The notes: generated by a model not told the origin, from the letters alone. 64,000 bases of DNA from Acinetobacter zhairuonensis (GCF_022601715.1 NZ_JAKVIM010000011.1:1-64000), one strand, 5' to 3'; numbered from the stretch's first letter, positions 7,547 through 17,193 are shown. Made by a program: numbers and translations.

Positions 7547-9457
7547 TTATTGGGCTTGTACAGATGCATTTGCCTTAAAATAAGGTTTCTTCGGTTTTGG
7601 CTTTTTGATAAAACGCTGAATATCCAGTTTTTTCAATAAATTGCTTGGCACAGGACAAGCTTCTGAAAGAATCTTGGCAGCCAAAATTTCACTACAGAGT
7701 GGTGCGAATAAAAAACCTTTAGAGCCTAAGCCTGCAAAGCTATAAATGTCAGTGCTATCGTCTAAGCGACCTAAGACTGGAAAATAATCCATCGTTTGCG
7801 CGCGAACTGAAGCACGACCTTGCCAAGTGGAAGTGTCAGGCAGGGTTTGCGCATAACTTGGAAAGACACTGTGGATAAGATTGAAGTTATGCACATGGTC
7901 TTCGGCAAGGACATCACAATCATCGCGATTTGGATAAAAGGATGCACCCAAAATCAATTGCTCAGGATTCAGCTGCATACAATAACCACCGTAGCTATAG
8001 GCTTGATCTGTTGGCAATGCTTGAGCTTGATTATTGACCCAACTGACCTGACCACGAATGGGTTTCAGTAAAGGATACTGTTCAAAAAATGCTTGGCTTT
8101 GACGCGCACAGCAGACAATTGCATGATCAAAATCGCCTAAATGCTGATCCTGCGCATCGAAGACCTGTACCAATTCATTGGTCACGACGTTTTTGATAGA
8201 CGCTTGCTGAAACTCAATGAGGGGATGTTGTAGAATCTGATCACGCAACAGATGTGGTGAGACAACGCCAGCTTGTAACAGTTTTAAGCTTTGGAATTCG
8301 GTGGCAATGGTACAGTCCTGCGCCGAGGCAGTACTCAGTAAGTGCTGAGGATATTCAGTGGCTAAGCCCAGCAAATCATCCGCATTTTTTAGCGCCATTT
8401 GATTGACTTGAATTGGGCGAAACGCCTGAAACTGGGCATAATGCCGCAGGGCATGTTGCCATGCCAAAGTCATCAAGTGTTCATGGCTTTGTTCAATCGG
8501 GCACAGTTTCGGATTGAGTAAGGCCAGAGGATTACCCGATCCACCTGCCAGTGGCGCTGTCTGGTCATAGAGGGTGACCTGATGTCCACGTTGTGCAAAT
8601 GCCCAGGCACAGCTTAAACCTGCAATGCCAGCGCCAATAATGGCAATTTGACGTTGCTTGGTGTTGATAAGCTTAGGTGTATCAGTTGATCGTTGAATCG
8701 TAGTGTCGCTGTCGATATCCAGCTCTGGCTTTAGCCAACAGGCTTTCAGCATTTCCCGTTTATGCCCAAAACCACGCGGGCGATTAATCTGGATGCCATG
8801 TTGTTTCAGACCACGCTTTAACACGCCTGCGACACTAAACGAGGCGAAAGTGGTCCCGTAGTCTGAGAGTCGCACGATATGATTCAAGACCTGCTCTTGC
8901 CACATATCTGGATTGCAGGAGGGGGCGAAGCCATCCAAAAACCAAGCATTGACAGGATGGATTTTTTCCATGGCAGGGAAAACATCATGCGCATCGCCCA
9001 ACCAGAGGTCAAGGCTAAAGCGCTCTTCAGGAAAACTGAGACGATGACAACCCGCAAGAGGCAAAGGATATTGTTGAATCAGTTGATCGGCTAAGGGCTT
9101 GAGTTCAGGCCATGCATTTAGCGCACGAATCAGATCGGGTTTGCACAGTGGAAACTTTTCCACACTAATGGCATGTAGATGGCTGTGGTTGTCAGGACGA
9201 CATTGTTGCCACATTTGCCAGAGTGCCAAAATATTTAGGCCTGTGCCAAAGCCTGTTTCACCGACCGAAAAATATTGGTAGTCAGTTAAATTCGCTAAGC
9301 GTGTGGCGAGATCATTGCCATGCAGGAACACATGGCGGGTCTCGAGTAAACCATTGTCTTTGGAAAAATAGACATCGCCAAATTGTTGAGAAACAGGCAC
9401 CTCGATGCCATCAACCTGATGCCAATCGAGTTCGGCGGTCTGTATTGCGTGGGACAA
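7547..9457 (-). CDS. mnmC: Bifunctional tRNA 5-methylaminomethyl-2-thiouridine biosynthesis protein MnmC
   Basis: Two-domain enzyme finishing mnm5s2U at the tRNA wobble position. The N-terminal methyltransferase (MnmD) has the SAM loop GETGFGTGLN at 66-75 and the WFLDGFAPSCNPDMW motif. The C-terminal FAD oxidase has the dinucleotide motif IIGAGIAGLSCAWAF (about 273-287) and removes the carboxymethyl group. 636 residues is the expected size for the fusion. The start codon appears to be TTG, with AAAGG about 9 nt upstream; no nearby in-frame ATG fits the domain start. It is last in a run yciB-yciI-coiled-coil protein-mnmC. Confidence 0.95.
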   Translation of the reverse strand: MSHAIQTAELDWHQVDGIEVPVSQQFGDVYFSKDNGLLETRHVFLHGNDLATRLANLTDYQYFSVGETGFGTGLNILALWQMWQQCRPDNHSHLHAISVEKFPLCKPDLIRALNAWPELKPLADQLIQQYPLPLAGCHRLSFPEERFSLDLWLGDAHDVFPAMEKIHPVNAWFLDGFAPSCNPDMWQEQVLNHIVRLSDYGTTFASFSVAGVLKRGLKQHGIQINRPRGFGHKREMLKACWLKPELDIDSDTTIQRSTDTPKLINTKQRQIAIIGAGIAGLSCAWAFAQRGHQVTLYDQTAPLAGGSGNPLALLNPKLCPIEQSHEHLMTLAWQHALRHYAQFQAFRPIQVNQMALKNADDLLGLATEYPQHLLSTASAQDCTIATEFQSLKLLQAGVVSPHLLRDQILQHPLIEFQQASIKNVVTNELVQVFDAQDQHLGDFDHAIVCCARQSQAFFEQYPLLKPIRGQVSWVNNQAQALPTDQAYSYGGYCMQLNPEQLILGASFYPNRDDCDVLAEDHVHNFNLIHSVFPSYAQTLPDTSTWQGRASVRAQTMDYFPVLGRLDDSTDIYSFAGLGSKGFLFAPLCSEILAAKILSEACPVPSNLLKKLDIQRFIKKPKPKKPYFKANASVQAQ

Positions 9458-9489
9458 AAGTTCTAACCTTTATGTGAAAGCGCGAAAAA

Positions 9490-9981
9490 TTACCATTGGC
9501 GACGACGTTTGGTCTGTGCATAACTGGCAATCAGGAAGCCTAAGAGCACACCGACTGCAAGCGTTACTGCACCGTAAATAAACATTTGTGCACTACGTTC
9601 ACTTTGCAGTACCTGCACCTGTACACCCAAATTATCGTTCTTTAATTGCAATTCTTGATTTTGCGCCAGTGCTTCTAAGTTGGCTTTTTCCAATTGTTGT
9701 AAGCGCATGGATTGGTCTTTGACCAAGGCTTTAATTTTTAAATCTTGTAAGGCTTTATTCTTGGCAATTTGTTCAGCGGTGAGGGGTTGAGTCTCTTGCG
9801 GTTGGCCATTTGGATTGACTGTGGCGACTGCAGGAATCACGCGGGGTTTATCGGCAGGAAGTGTATGTGGCGCTGGTGCAGCAGGTGCTACAGCAGGAGC
9901 TGGAGTTGTTGCAGGTTCTACCGCCCAAGCAGTAGAACATAAAAGAAAAAGACCTAGTAAACTAGGAGCAACAGCGCGCAT
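9490..9981 (-). CDS. Exported coiled-coil protein with C-terminal membrane anchor
   Basis: 163 residues, no named family recognised. In order: a signal peptide (1-20, ends AWA), an Ala/Pro-rich linker (21-60), a charged heptad-like coiled coil (about 68-128), one membrane segment (133-155) and a short basic tail (KRRR). The layout resembles the C-terminal half of TIGR04211/YgiM SH3 proteins, but no SH3 domain is present. The start lies 6 bp after the yciI stop, so it is operonic with yciB-yciI, and it precedes mnmC. A role at the envelope is inferred from topology only. Confidence 0.7.
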   Translation of the reverse strand: MRAVAPSLLGLFLLCSTAWAVEPATTPAPAVAPAAPAPHTLPADKPRVIPAVATVNPNGQPQETQPLTAEQIAKNKALQDLKIKALVKDQSMRLQQLEKANLEALAQNQELQLKNDNLGVQVQVLQSERSAQMFIYGAVTLAVGVLLGFLIASYAQTKRRRQW

Positions 9982-9986
9982 GAATT

Positions 9987-10289
9987 TTATCCTTTAGGAA
10001 ACGCTTTGTTAAACGGTTTAACTTCGATTTTTGCATAGACGCCTTCTTTTAAGAAAGGTTCATCTTGCAACCAAGTGTCGAGTGCTTCACGACTATCGAA
10101 ATCAACAATAATGGTACTACCGTAAAAACCTGCCTGTGGATTACTTGGATCTTTTGGCATCGCACCTGCGACGATTAGGCGTCCTTCAGCATCTAATTGT
10201 TCTAAACGTGCAAGATGTTGAGGGCGTACCGCAAGGCGTTTTTCTACAGTACCGTCTTGATCGGTACAGGTCACAACAAATAATGGCAT
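9987..10289 (-). CDS. yciI: YciI family protein
   Basis: 100-residue YCII domain (ferredoxin-like alpha+beta barrel dimer). Visible landmarks are the start MPLFVVTCTDQDG, the R..H...L pattern in RPQHLARLEQLDAEG, and the LDTWLQDEPFLKEGVY segment carrying the Asp of the conserved His-Asp pair. The biochemical role is not firmly established. Pairing with yciB is as in E. coli. Confidence 0.9.
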   Translation of the reverse strand: MPLFVVTCTDQDGTVEKRLAVRPQHLARLEQLDAEGRLIVAGAMPKDPSNPQAGFYGSTIIVDFDSREALDTWLQDEPFLKEGVYAKIEVKPFNKAFPKG

Positions 10290-10316
10290 GATGATTCTCA
10301 GTACATTAAACGAATA

Positions 10317-10931
10317 TTAATCTTCAGAGGACTTAAAGTATTTACGCAATACAATAAACTGGATAATGATAAATGAAAACATCACCAGCATGTCACCAAA
10401 AGCGGTAAATTCACCCCAATATTTTCCGTTCATAAATAAGAAAGCGAAAAAGACATGTAAGCCAGACATTACTGCAAACATGGCTGCCCAAGCATAATTG
10501 AGACTTTTCCAGCCTTGTTCGCCCAAATTAAAAATGGGAGCAAATAAGCGTTTAATTAAAGGAGTACGATCCTTACTAAAATAAGGTGATAACAGGAATG
10601 CACTGGCAAAGACCATATTTAAAATGGCGGCTTTGAGGCGAATATAGAAATCATCACTCAGCATGAGGGTGATACCACCAAAAATCACCGTCATAAACAA
10701 CACGATCCACTGCTGTTTATCTAGACGGAATTTCTGCATGATAAACAGGGCACCATAAACCACCAGCATGGAAAGGATTAAGCCTGTTGTTGCCACCAAG
10801 ATATTATTATTGTCGACACCGCCAGCGGAACCAATCAATTGCAGGAGGGGGTGCTGAGTATCTTTTGGATCTACCGTCTTATATAAATAAAAGAAAATAA
10901 TGAGTGGCACAAAGTCTAAAAGTGCTTTCAT
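10317..10931 (-). CDS. yciB: Inner-membrane-spanning protein YciB (septation protein A family)
   Basis: 204-residue polytopic protein with about five hydrophobic segments. It opens with the family signature MKALLDFVPLIIFF and contains the motif SLNYAWAAMFAVMSGLHVFF near the C-terminal helices. YciB/IspZ homologues influence envelope integrity and interact with elongation/division factors. It is first gene of the yciB-yciI-mnmC run and divergent from rnm, with only 45 bp between the starts. Confidence 0.92.
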   Translation of the reverse strand: MKALLDFVPLIIFFYLYKTVDPKDTQHPLLQLIGSAGGVDNNNILVATTGLILSMLVVYGALFIMQKFRLDKQQWIVLFMTVIFGGITLMLSDDFYIRLKAAILNMVFASAFLLSPYFSKDRTPLIKRLFAPIFNLGEQGWKSLNYAWAAMFAVMSGLHVFFAFLFMNGKYWGEFTAFGDMLVMFSFIIIQFIVLRKYFKSSED

Positions 10932-10976
10932 GTTAGAGTATCTGAATCTGTTTAATAAAGTGGCTTAGTATAAGTG

Positions 10977-11828
10977 ATGCTTGGCGTAGATTTACATACA
11001 CATAGTAATATTTCTGATGGAACTTTGTCACCAGAACAACTGGTGCATGCCGCGCATGAAAAGGGTATCCATACGCTGGCTTTGACCGATCACGATACCA
11101 TGGACGGATTAGCTTTGGCTGGACAAACGGCACAAGCTTATGACATGAAGTTGATTGCTGGGGTCGAGATTTCTAGTCAATGGTCACGTCCAGCCACCAA
11201 GAAAAACTATAGCGTGCATATTGTCGCGTTAAATATGCAGCAGTCTGAGCCGTTACTCGCAGTCTTAGAGCAACAAAAAAAGATCCGAGCTGAGCGAGCG
11301 GTACAGATTTGTGGTTTGCTCACGCCTTTGATTGGTCAGGATATTTATGCTGATGTGCTGAGCAAAGTTGATGGTGAGGCGGACAGAATTACACGTACAC
11401 ATATTGCGAAAACTTTGGTAGAAAAGGGCATTGTAAGCCGTGTGCAGCAAGCCTTTGATAAATATATCAAGGAAGGCAAGAAGGCCTATGTCAAGTTTGA
11501 TGGTTTGGGGCTGGAAGAAACCATTCAGGCGATTCACGCTAGCCGAGGCTTTGCGGTTTTGGCTCATCCCACCCGCTATGATTTGTCTGCTACCAATGTG
11601 CGTTACTTAATTGAACTGTTTGCACAATCTGGTGGAGATGCTGTGGAATTGCCACCGCAAATTGATCCACCTGCGACGCGTCAAATGGTGGATCGGATGA
11701 TTGCGGAACATGGTTTGAAAGTGTCTGTGGGCAGTGATTTTCATGGTGAAAATATGCCGTGGATTCAACTAGGACGTGTTCCTGTCATGAAAGCAGAACA
11801 AGTGGGGATTTGGGAGCAGTTTCAATAA
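10977..11828 (+). CDS. rnm: PHP-domain 5'-3' exoribonuclease/phosphoesterase (RNase AM, YciV/TrpH)
   Basis: 283-residue PHP metal-dependent phosphoesterase. Metal ligands are visible in DLHTHS (near residue 6), TDHDT (near 38), LAHPTRYD (about 195) and GSDFHG (about 252). Family members degrade short RNAs 5' to 3' and mature the 5' ends of 5S/16S/23S rRNA in E. coli. GTG (10974) and ATG (10977) are adjacent and no strong ribosome site separates them; I use the ATG. Confidence 0.88.
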   Translation: MLGVDLHTHSNISDGTLSPEQLVHAAHEKGIHTLALTDHDTMDGLALAGQTAQAYDMKLIAGVEISSQWSRPATKKNYSVHIVALNMQQSEPLLAVLEQQKKIRAERAVQICGLLTPLIGQDIYADVLSKVDGEADRITRTHIAKTLVEKGIVSRVQQAFDKYIKEGKKAYVKFDGLGLEETIQAIHASRGFAVLAHPTRYDLSATNVRYLIELFAQSGGDAVELPPQIDPPATRQMVDRMIAEHGLKVSVGSDFHGENMPWIQLGRVPVMKAEQVGIWEQFQ

Positions 11829-11864
11829 TCTCGATATTTTTATGACCAAGGGAAAAATGTTGTC

Positions 11865-12488
11865 CTAGTTTTGACCATTATTGCCCCATTTTAAATAAGG
11901 TTCTCTTTGACTGAGAAGGTCGTAGTAGCGTTTTATATTTGGACATTCAGGTTTATGAAATGGTGTTAAATACCAACGCTGTACAGAAAGCCCAATCGGA
12001 ATATCTGCCAATGAAAACTGCTGACCTGTGACATACGCCTGAGTGTTTGCGAGTTGGTTTTCTAAAATCAGCATCATGCTATTCCATGCTTGAATACTTT
12101 TTTCAACGTCCTTCTGATCTTGATGCTCAGGAGAGTTGCGAATAATGTGCATCAGGGCATATACCCAACTGTTATTGAGTTCAATCCCTTGCCAGTCAAT
12201 CCATTGATCAATAAGCGCACGTGTTTTCGGCTCTGTCGGATAAAGTGCTGAACCACCATAAGCATTGGCCAAGTAACGAAGAATCGAATTAGATTGCCAT
12301 AGAGTCAGCTCCTCATCGATGAGTACAGGAATCGTGGCATTTGGATTTAATTGTATAAATTCCTGTTCTTTCGTGGAGCGAAAGCCACGCCCCCAATCTT
12401 CACGTTGGTAAGGTAAATGTAGCTCATCACATAACCAGAGGACTTTTCTGACATTGATGGAATCTGTTCGCCCTAATAGTTTAATCAC
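11865..12488 (-). CDS. Glutathione S-transferase family protein
   Basis: 207 residues. An N-terminal thioredoxin-like domain (MIKLLGRTDSINVRKVLWL) has the cis-proline in ATIPVLID and the glutathione gamma-Glu-binding motif in WQSNSILRYLA. An all-helical C-terminal domain follows. The SxNVRK start resembles the theta/beta-like bacterial group. The substrate cannot be assigned. Confidence 0.88.
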   Translation of the reverse strand: MIKLLGRTDSINVRKVLWLCDELHLPYQREDWGRGFRSTKEQEFIQLNPNATIPVLIDEELTLWQSNSILRYLANAYGGSALYPTEPKTRALIDQWIDWQGIELNNSWVYALMHIIRNSPEHQDQKDVEKSIQAWNSMMLILENQLANTQAYVTGQQFSLADIPIGLSVQRWYLTPFHKPECPNIKRYYDLLSQREPYLKWGNNGQN

Positions 12489-12578
12489 AGCCTGACTCCT
12501 GATCTTTATTTTTAACTAATTGTTTAATCTCATCTTTCTTATTCTAAAAAGAGGACCGTTGATTTTGAATGGTTGGTT

Positions 12579-13490
12579 TTATAAGAGATTGTTATCCTGT
12601 GCTTGAATTGGTGGCGGCGTCGGTTTACCTAAGGTGCCAAGCAATTCAATTTCAATGGTGCGTACCATGGCATCTAGCGGTAAATCATTACTTTGTGTGC
12701 CAAACGGCTCTTCAATTTCTGAACTTAGGGCGTCTAAGCCCAAAAAGGTATAGGCCAATATCCCGACTAAAAGCGGTGTAGCCAAGCCCAAAGTTGCACC
12801 CAAACTAAAGGGCAACATAAAACAGAAAAAATACACGGTACGGTTTAGCAATACAGAATAAGCAAAAGGCAATGGTGTGGTGGCAATTCGGTCACAGCCT
12901 GTTTGCACCAAACTCATTTCCGCCACATGTTCATTCATTTGTGCATAAATAATGTCTGAGATTTCACCTTCTTTTAAGGCTTGCATCAGTTCCCATTGAA
13001 TCAGACTGAGCGTGTATTGCGGAGCATTGACCTGTTGATACAGTTGCGCCAAAGCTTGTGGGCTTAAGCCTGTAGTTTCAGTAAGTTCGGTTGGATTTTC
13101 AGTTTGATGACGTAGACGATCACGCAAGACATTGGCAAACACAATCACATGCTGAATCACCCGTTCGCGTCGTGCCTGCGTTAGGATACGGCAGTTACGG
13201 TCAAAATGTCGCGCATTAGCAATTAACATGCCCCACAGCTTACGTGCTTCCCACCAACGGTCATAACAGGCGGTATTCTTAAAGCCTAAAAAAATGGAAA
13301 GTACTACCCCAATTAAGGTGAAGGCAACGAGGGGAAATTCTGGGAAATGAAAATAACCCATATGGGATAGACCACCGACGATGGTGGAAATGAGCATGAC
13401 CACACCCAAAGGTGGCAGGACTTTCGGGAGGATGGTGCCGCGCCATGAAAATAAAATTTTAAAGACGTCGGGTTGTTCTCGCACAATCAT
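12579..13490 (-). CDS. Bestrophin family ion channel protein (UPF0187)
   Basis: 303-residue inner-membrane protein. Hydrophobic pairs near residues 25-65 and 210-250 flank a cytoplasmic helical part. The diagnostic bestrophin motif ACYDRWWEARKLWG lies near residue 73. The late segment DALSSEIEEPFGTQSNDLPLD corresponds to the conserved loop after the last helix. Bacterial bestrophins form pentameric channels, cation-selective in the case characterised (KpBest). No neighbour suggests a particular role. Confidence 0.88.
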   Translation of the reverse strand: MIVREQPDVFKILFSWRGTILPKVLPPLGVVMLISTIVGGLSHMGYFHFPEFPLVAFTLIGVVLSIFLGFKNTACYDRWWEARKLWGMLIANARHFDRNCRILTQARRERVIQHVIVFANVLRDRLRHQTENPTELTETTGLSPQALAQLYQQVNAPQYTLSLIQWELMQALKEGEISDIIYAQMNEHVAEMSLVQTGCDRIATTPLPFAYSVLLNRTVYFFCFMLPFSLGATLGLATPLLVGILAYTFLGLDALSSEIEEPFGTQSNDLPLDAMVRTIEIELLGTLGKPTPPPIQAQDNNLL

Positions 13491-13565
13491 GTGGGGATAT
13501 TCATCATTTATTTTCTGACGATCTTCATCTGTCGCTCTGCTTTTGTCAACATATGCTCAAGGGCT

Positions 13566-14258
13566 TTAGGTGGACTTGATCAAGCCCTGTTCAGCAAAAG
13601 AAAAACTGCCTGTTGCGGCAATCACGCAATGATCCAATAATTGTATTTCAACCAGTTGACAAGCCTGAGCAATTTGTTGCGTCAGGGCAATATCGGCAGC
13701 AGAAGGGAGGGCATACCCCAAGGGATGATTATGTGCAATCACAATAGAGCTGGCTTGTTGCTGCAAAACATGGCGGAGCAATTGATTGAGAGAGACCGTA
13801 CAGCTATTCAGAGAACCAAAGAACAGCTTTTTAAAGTTGAGTTTGCGCAGTTGGCTGTCGAGGCATAACACCGCAAACACTTCCTGTGTTTCACCCAAGA
13901 GTTCAAAACGCAGATAATCTAACAGTTGGCTAGAGTTTTGAATTTCTAGGCTTTGCTGCTGTAATTGCTGTGACACATAGCGCCGTCCCAGTTCTTTGAC
14001 GGCCATCAGTTGAGCGTATTTGGTGGCGCCAATACCATGAAACTGACTGAGTTGTTCCAGTTCAGCATTCAGAATGGGGGCTAGTCCGCCAAAATGACCA
14101 ATCAGCAGTCTGGCTAATTCAACGGCTGAATGTTGTTTGGAGCCAGAACGAAGAAAAATTGCCAAGAGTTCGGCATCGGACAGGCTGTTTGCCCCTTGTT
14201 GTAACAAGCGTTCACGAGGACGTTCTTGTTCAGGCCAATGTTTGATCGATAGATTCAT
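13566..14258 (-). CDS. radC: RadC family JAB-domain protein
   Basis: 230 residues with a helix-hairpin-helix-like N-terminus (SLSDAELLAIFLRSG; FHGIGATKYAQL) and a C-terminal JAB/MPN domain whose metal motif is intact (HNHPLG, then PSAAD). Although named DNA-repair protein RadC, the original radC phenotype was reassigned, so the real function is uncertain. Divergent from coaBC, with 112 bp between starts. Confidence 0.92.
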   Translation of the reverse strand: MNLSIKHWPEQERPRERLLQQGANSLSDAELLAIFLRSGSKQHSAVELARLLIGHFGGLAPILNAELEQLSQFHGIGATKYAQLMAVKELGRRYVSQQLQQQSLEIQNSSQLLDYLRFELLGETQEVFAVLCLDSQLRKLNFKKLFFGSLNSCTVSLNQLLRHVLQQQASSIVIAHNHPLGYALPSAADIALTQQIAQACQLVEIQLLDHCVIAATGSFSFAEQGLIKST

Positions 14259-14370
14259 TTTTGTTTAACTTTTTAGTGTTTATTATCAAGTTACGCCCCA
14301 GTCAATCACTTGGGAATGCCATTATTTAATGCTATTGTGAGCGCCACTGCAACAGAAAGGTATACTGTTT

Positions 14371-15633
14371 GTGAGCTTTGATTTAAGTGTAATTCCAAAT
14401 AAAAACATCATTTTGGCTGTTACAGGCGGTATTGCAGCCTATAAAAGTGCCATTTTGGTTCGTCGACTCAAAGATCAGGGCTTTAATGTCCGTGTGGTCA
14501 TGACCCATGGGGCGCAGGCATTTATTACGCCGCTAACTTTTCAAGCCTTGTCGGGCAATCCAGTGCATACCGAATTACTTGATCCTGAAGCTGAAGCTGG
14601 TATGGGGCATATCGAATTGGCGCGTTGGGCGGATTTATTATTGGTTGCTCCAGCCAGCTGCGATACTTTAGCCAAATTTGCCGCAGGTTTGGCAGATGAT
14701 TTGCTGAGTACCTTATATTTGGCGACCAAAGCCCCAGTGTGGGTTGCACCTGCCATGAATCAGCAGATGTGGGCAGCCAAAGCCACCCAGCGGAATTTAA
14801 ACACCCTGATTGAAGATGGCGTACATGTGATTATGCCTGAAGCGGGCTCGCAGGCGTGTGGTGATGTAGGATTGGGGCGTATGCCTGAGCCAGAAGATTT
14901 GGCATATCAAGTCACCGAGTATTTCCATAAGGCGCAACGTGCGATTGCAGAAAAGTTCGGTTTATTGGCGAGTAAACATGTGGTGATTACCGCAGGACCA
15001 ACGCGTGAAGCAATTGACCCTGTGCGTTATATTTCCAATCACAGCACAGGTAAAATGGGCTTTGCGTTGGCGGCAGCATGTTATGCAGCAGGTGCAAAAG
15101 TCACCTTGATTGCGGGACCAGTGAGCTTGGATACGCCCAATGGTGTACGTCGTATCAATGTCTCTTCTGCGATTCAAATGTTGAATATCAGCATGCAAAT
15201 GCTAGATGAAGGCTGTGATATTTTCATTGCCACCGCGGCAGTGGCGGATTACCGCGTGGCTGAAGTGGCAGAACATAAAATTAAAAAATCGGGCGATGAA
15301 CTGAATGTGGCTTTGGTGAAAAATCCGGATATTGTCGCGACCATAGCCCAACAGCAAAAGCGTCCATTTATGGTGGGATTCGCTGCAGAAACACGCAATG
15401 TTGAAGAGTATGCAGCTGGCAAGTTGGTGGCGAAAAAGCTGGATATGATTGCCTGTAATGATGTTTCTCGTGCCGATATTGGTTTTGCTTCGGATGAAAA
15501 TGCCATGACTGTGTTTTTTGCCAATCACTACGACATGGACAAACGTGATTTGGAAAAAGCCTCAAAACAAGAGATCGCACAACAATTAGTGGAAGCCATG
15601 CACGATGCTTTACAGCATCATAAAGCCAAATAA
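14371..15633 (+). CDS. coaBC: Bifunctional phosphopantothenoylcysteine decarboxylase / phosphopantothenate-cysteine ligase
   Basis: Two consecutive steps of coenzyme A synthesis. The CoaC flavoprotein half has VTGGIAAYKSA near residue 17, the APAMNQQMW substrate-clamp motif and the SQACGDVGLGRMPEP segment with the catalytic Cys. The CoaB half starts near residue 205 with VVITAGPTREAIDPVR, followed by SNHSTGKMG and the K-rich HKIKKSG. 420 residues is normal. The start is GTG with AGAAAGG about 10 nt upstream. A terminator follows. Confidence 0.96.
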   Translation: MSFDLSVIPNKNIILAVTGGIAAYKSAILVRRLKDQGFNVRVVMTHGAQAFITPLTFQALSGNPVHTELLDPEAEAGMGHIELARWADLLLVAPASCDTLAKFAAGLADDLLSTLYLATKAPVWVAPAMNQQMWAAKATQRNLNTLIEDGVHVIMPEAGSQACGDVGLGRMPEPEDLAYQVTEYFHKAQRAIAEKFGLLASKHVVITAGPTREAIDPVRYISNHSTGKMGFALAAACYAAGAKVTLIAGPVSLDTPNGVRRINVSSAIQMLNISMQMLDEGCDIFIATAAVADYRVAEVAEHKIKKSGDELNVALVKNPDIVATIAQQQKRPFMVGFAAETRNVEEYAAGKLVAKKLDMIACNDVSRADIGFASDENAMTVFFANHYDMDKRDLEKASKQEIAQQLVEAMHDALQHHKAK

Positions 15634-15652
15634 ACCTGTGAAATTTTTTATG

Positions 15653-15678
15653 AAAATGCAACGAATCCGTTGCATTTT
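15653..15678. terminator. Intrinsic terminator after coaBC
   Basis: An 11-bp stem (15653-15663 with 15668-15678), loop AATC, followed by a T run. Confidence 0.88.
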
Positions 15679-15785
15679 TTATGTATGCTACATCAGTAAA
15701 ATAAAGCGGAGTGTTTACAGAAATATTCTGTAGATTTGCCTAATGATAAATAAACCATAGCCACAGTTTTTGATAGGACATCATC

Positions 15786-16166
15786 ATGATTAAAAGAACT
15801 TTAGCCACCGTTGTAATGTTGTCATCTTTGGTATTGAGCAATACCGTCATGGCGGTAGGTTTAGAAGATGACATGAAAACCCTCGGGAAAAATTATAAAG
15901 CCTTTAACCAAGCTTCAACACCACAAGCTGCAACGAGTGCACTGAACAATATGCGTGGTGCGGCAGTACATGCGAAACAGTATAAGTTGACGGCACATAT
16001 GGCTGGAAAAGCACCAAGTTCAACGGCTTTGTTTGACCAAATTATTGTGGAAATTGACAAAACCAAAGCTCTTGCACAAGCAGGCAAACTCGACGAAGCG
16101 AAACAGCAAGGTAAAAAAATTGGCGAGTTACGTGACCAAGGGCATAAGGCTTATAAGCATCACTGA
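15786..16166 (+). CDS. cybC: Cytochrome b562 family periplasmic protein
   Basis: 126 residues with a signal peptide (1-23, ends VMA). The mature protein begins VGLEDDM, which places a Met at mature position 7, the axial ligand position of E. coli cytochrome b562. The rest is a helical bundle pattern ending HKAYKHH, which offers His candidates for the second axial ligand. Overall helix content and length fit the family. Electron partner unknown. It has its own terminator. Confidence 0.82.
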   Translation: MIKRTLATVVMLSSLVLSNTVMAVGLEDDMKTLGKNYKAFNQASTPQAATSALNNMRGAAVHAKQYKLTAHMAGKAPSSTALFDQIIVEIDKTKALAQAGKLDEAKQQGKKIGELRDQGHKAYKHH

Positions 16167-16200
16167 TTGCGTTTCAGCATCAGCGAGTCCATTCGCTGCT

Positions 16201-16230
16201 AAAACTGTGCTACTTCGGCACAGTTTTTTT
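16201..16230 (+). terminator. Intrinsic terminator after cybC
   Basis: A 10-bp stem (16201-16210 with 16218-16227) with a 7-nt loop, followed by T residues. Confidence 0.85.
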
Positions 16231-16328
16231 ATGGCTAAAGGATGAGGTCTTTGCTGTAAGTGAGCATGATTCAGATTTCCAGATATGTGCAGAGTTGCTA
16301 CATTAATAAGAGAAATCTTGACGGATCA

Positions 16329-17192
16329 ATGGGCATGTCTTCGCAGCAGCATTATCAACGGATCGCTCAAGCCATTGAGTATATCCAACAGCATTTTCAG
16401 CATCAGCCGACTTTGGATGAAGTAGCTGCACAGATTCATTTAAGTCCAGCCCATTTCCAGCGCCTGTTTAGTGAATGGGCAGGCACCAGTCCGAAAAAAT
16501 TTCTGCAATATATCAGTCTAGAACATGCCAAATCGATTTTAAGATCGAAGCAATCGTCATCTTTATTACAAACCACTTTGCAAACAGGGTTGTCGAGCAG
16601 CAGTCGCTTACATGATTTATTTATTCAGATTGAGGGCATGACTCCCGCAGAGTATAAGCATGGCGGTGCGGGACTAAAGATCCAATATGAATTTACCGAG
16701 ACGATATTTGGTCGAGTTTTGGTGGCGTCCACAACTAAAGGGGTGTGCGCGCTGTCTTTTATTGAGCAAGATGATCATGCCGCCTTACAAGAGTTACGCA
16801 CTAAATTTCCCAATGCCGAATATGTGCAACAAGAGGATGTCATGCAGCTACGGGCTTTGGCATTGTTGACTGCTCAGCCCAACTCAATCGAGCAAGTGAA
16901 ACTGCATTTAAAGGGTTCAGCCTTTCAATTAAAGGTCTGGGAAAGTTTGCTTAAAATTCCTTCTGGGCAACTAGCAAGTTATGCTGATGTAGCCGCGCAG
17001 ATTGATCAACCCAAAGCGTCACGTGCGGTGGGAACTGCCGTAGCGCATAATCCAGTGGCATTTTTGATTCCCTGCCATCGGGTGATTCAGGCTTCAGGCG
17101 TATTGGGCAATTATCATTGGGGCACTACCCGCAAGACTGCCATGATTGGTTGGGAAAGTGCGCAAAGCGATGCAGATGGTGAAGAGTCTTAA
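16329..17192 (+). CDS. AraC-type regulator fused to O6-methylguanine-DNA methyltransferase (Ada lacking the zinc domain)
   Basis: Residues from about the chosen start to ~100 form an AraC/XylS helix-turn-helix pair (LDEVAAQIHLSPAHFQRLF; TPAEYKHGG). The C-terminal half is an O6-alkylguanine transferase with the acceptor cysteine in IPCHRV. The N-terminal Cys4-zinc methylphosphotriester sensor of E. coli Ada is absent, so how it senses damage, if it does, is open. The start is uncertain: the frame is open from a GTG at 16260, and ATGs at 16329 and 16335 both fit; GGA precedes 16329. alkB begins one base after the stop, so the two form a direct-reversal repair operon. Confidence 0.85.
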   Translation: MGMSSQQHYQRIAQAIEYIQQHFQHQPTLDEVAAQIHLSPAHFQRLFSEWAGTSPKKFLQYISLEHAKSILRSKQSSSLLQTTLQTGLSSSSRLHDLFIQIEGMTPAEYKHGGAGLKIQYEFTETIFGRVLVASTTKGVCALSFIEQDDHAALQELRTKFPNAEYVQQEDVMQLRALALLTAQPNSIEQVKLHLKGSAFQLKVWESLLKIPSGQLASYADVAAQIDQPKASRAVGTAVAHNPVAFLIPCHRVIQASGVLGNYHWGTTRKTAMIGWESAQSDADGEES

Positions 17193-17193
17193 G

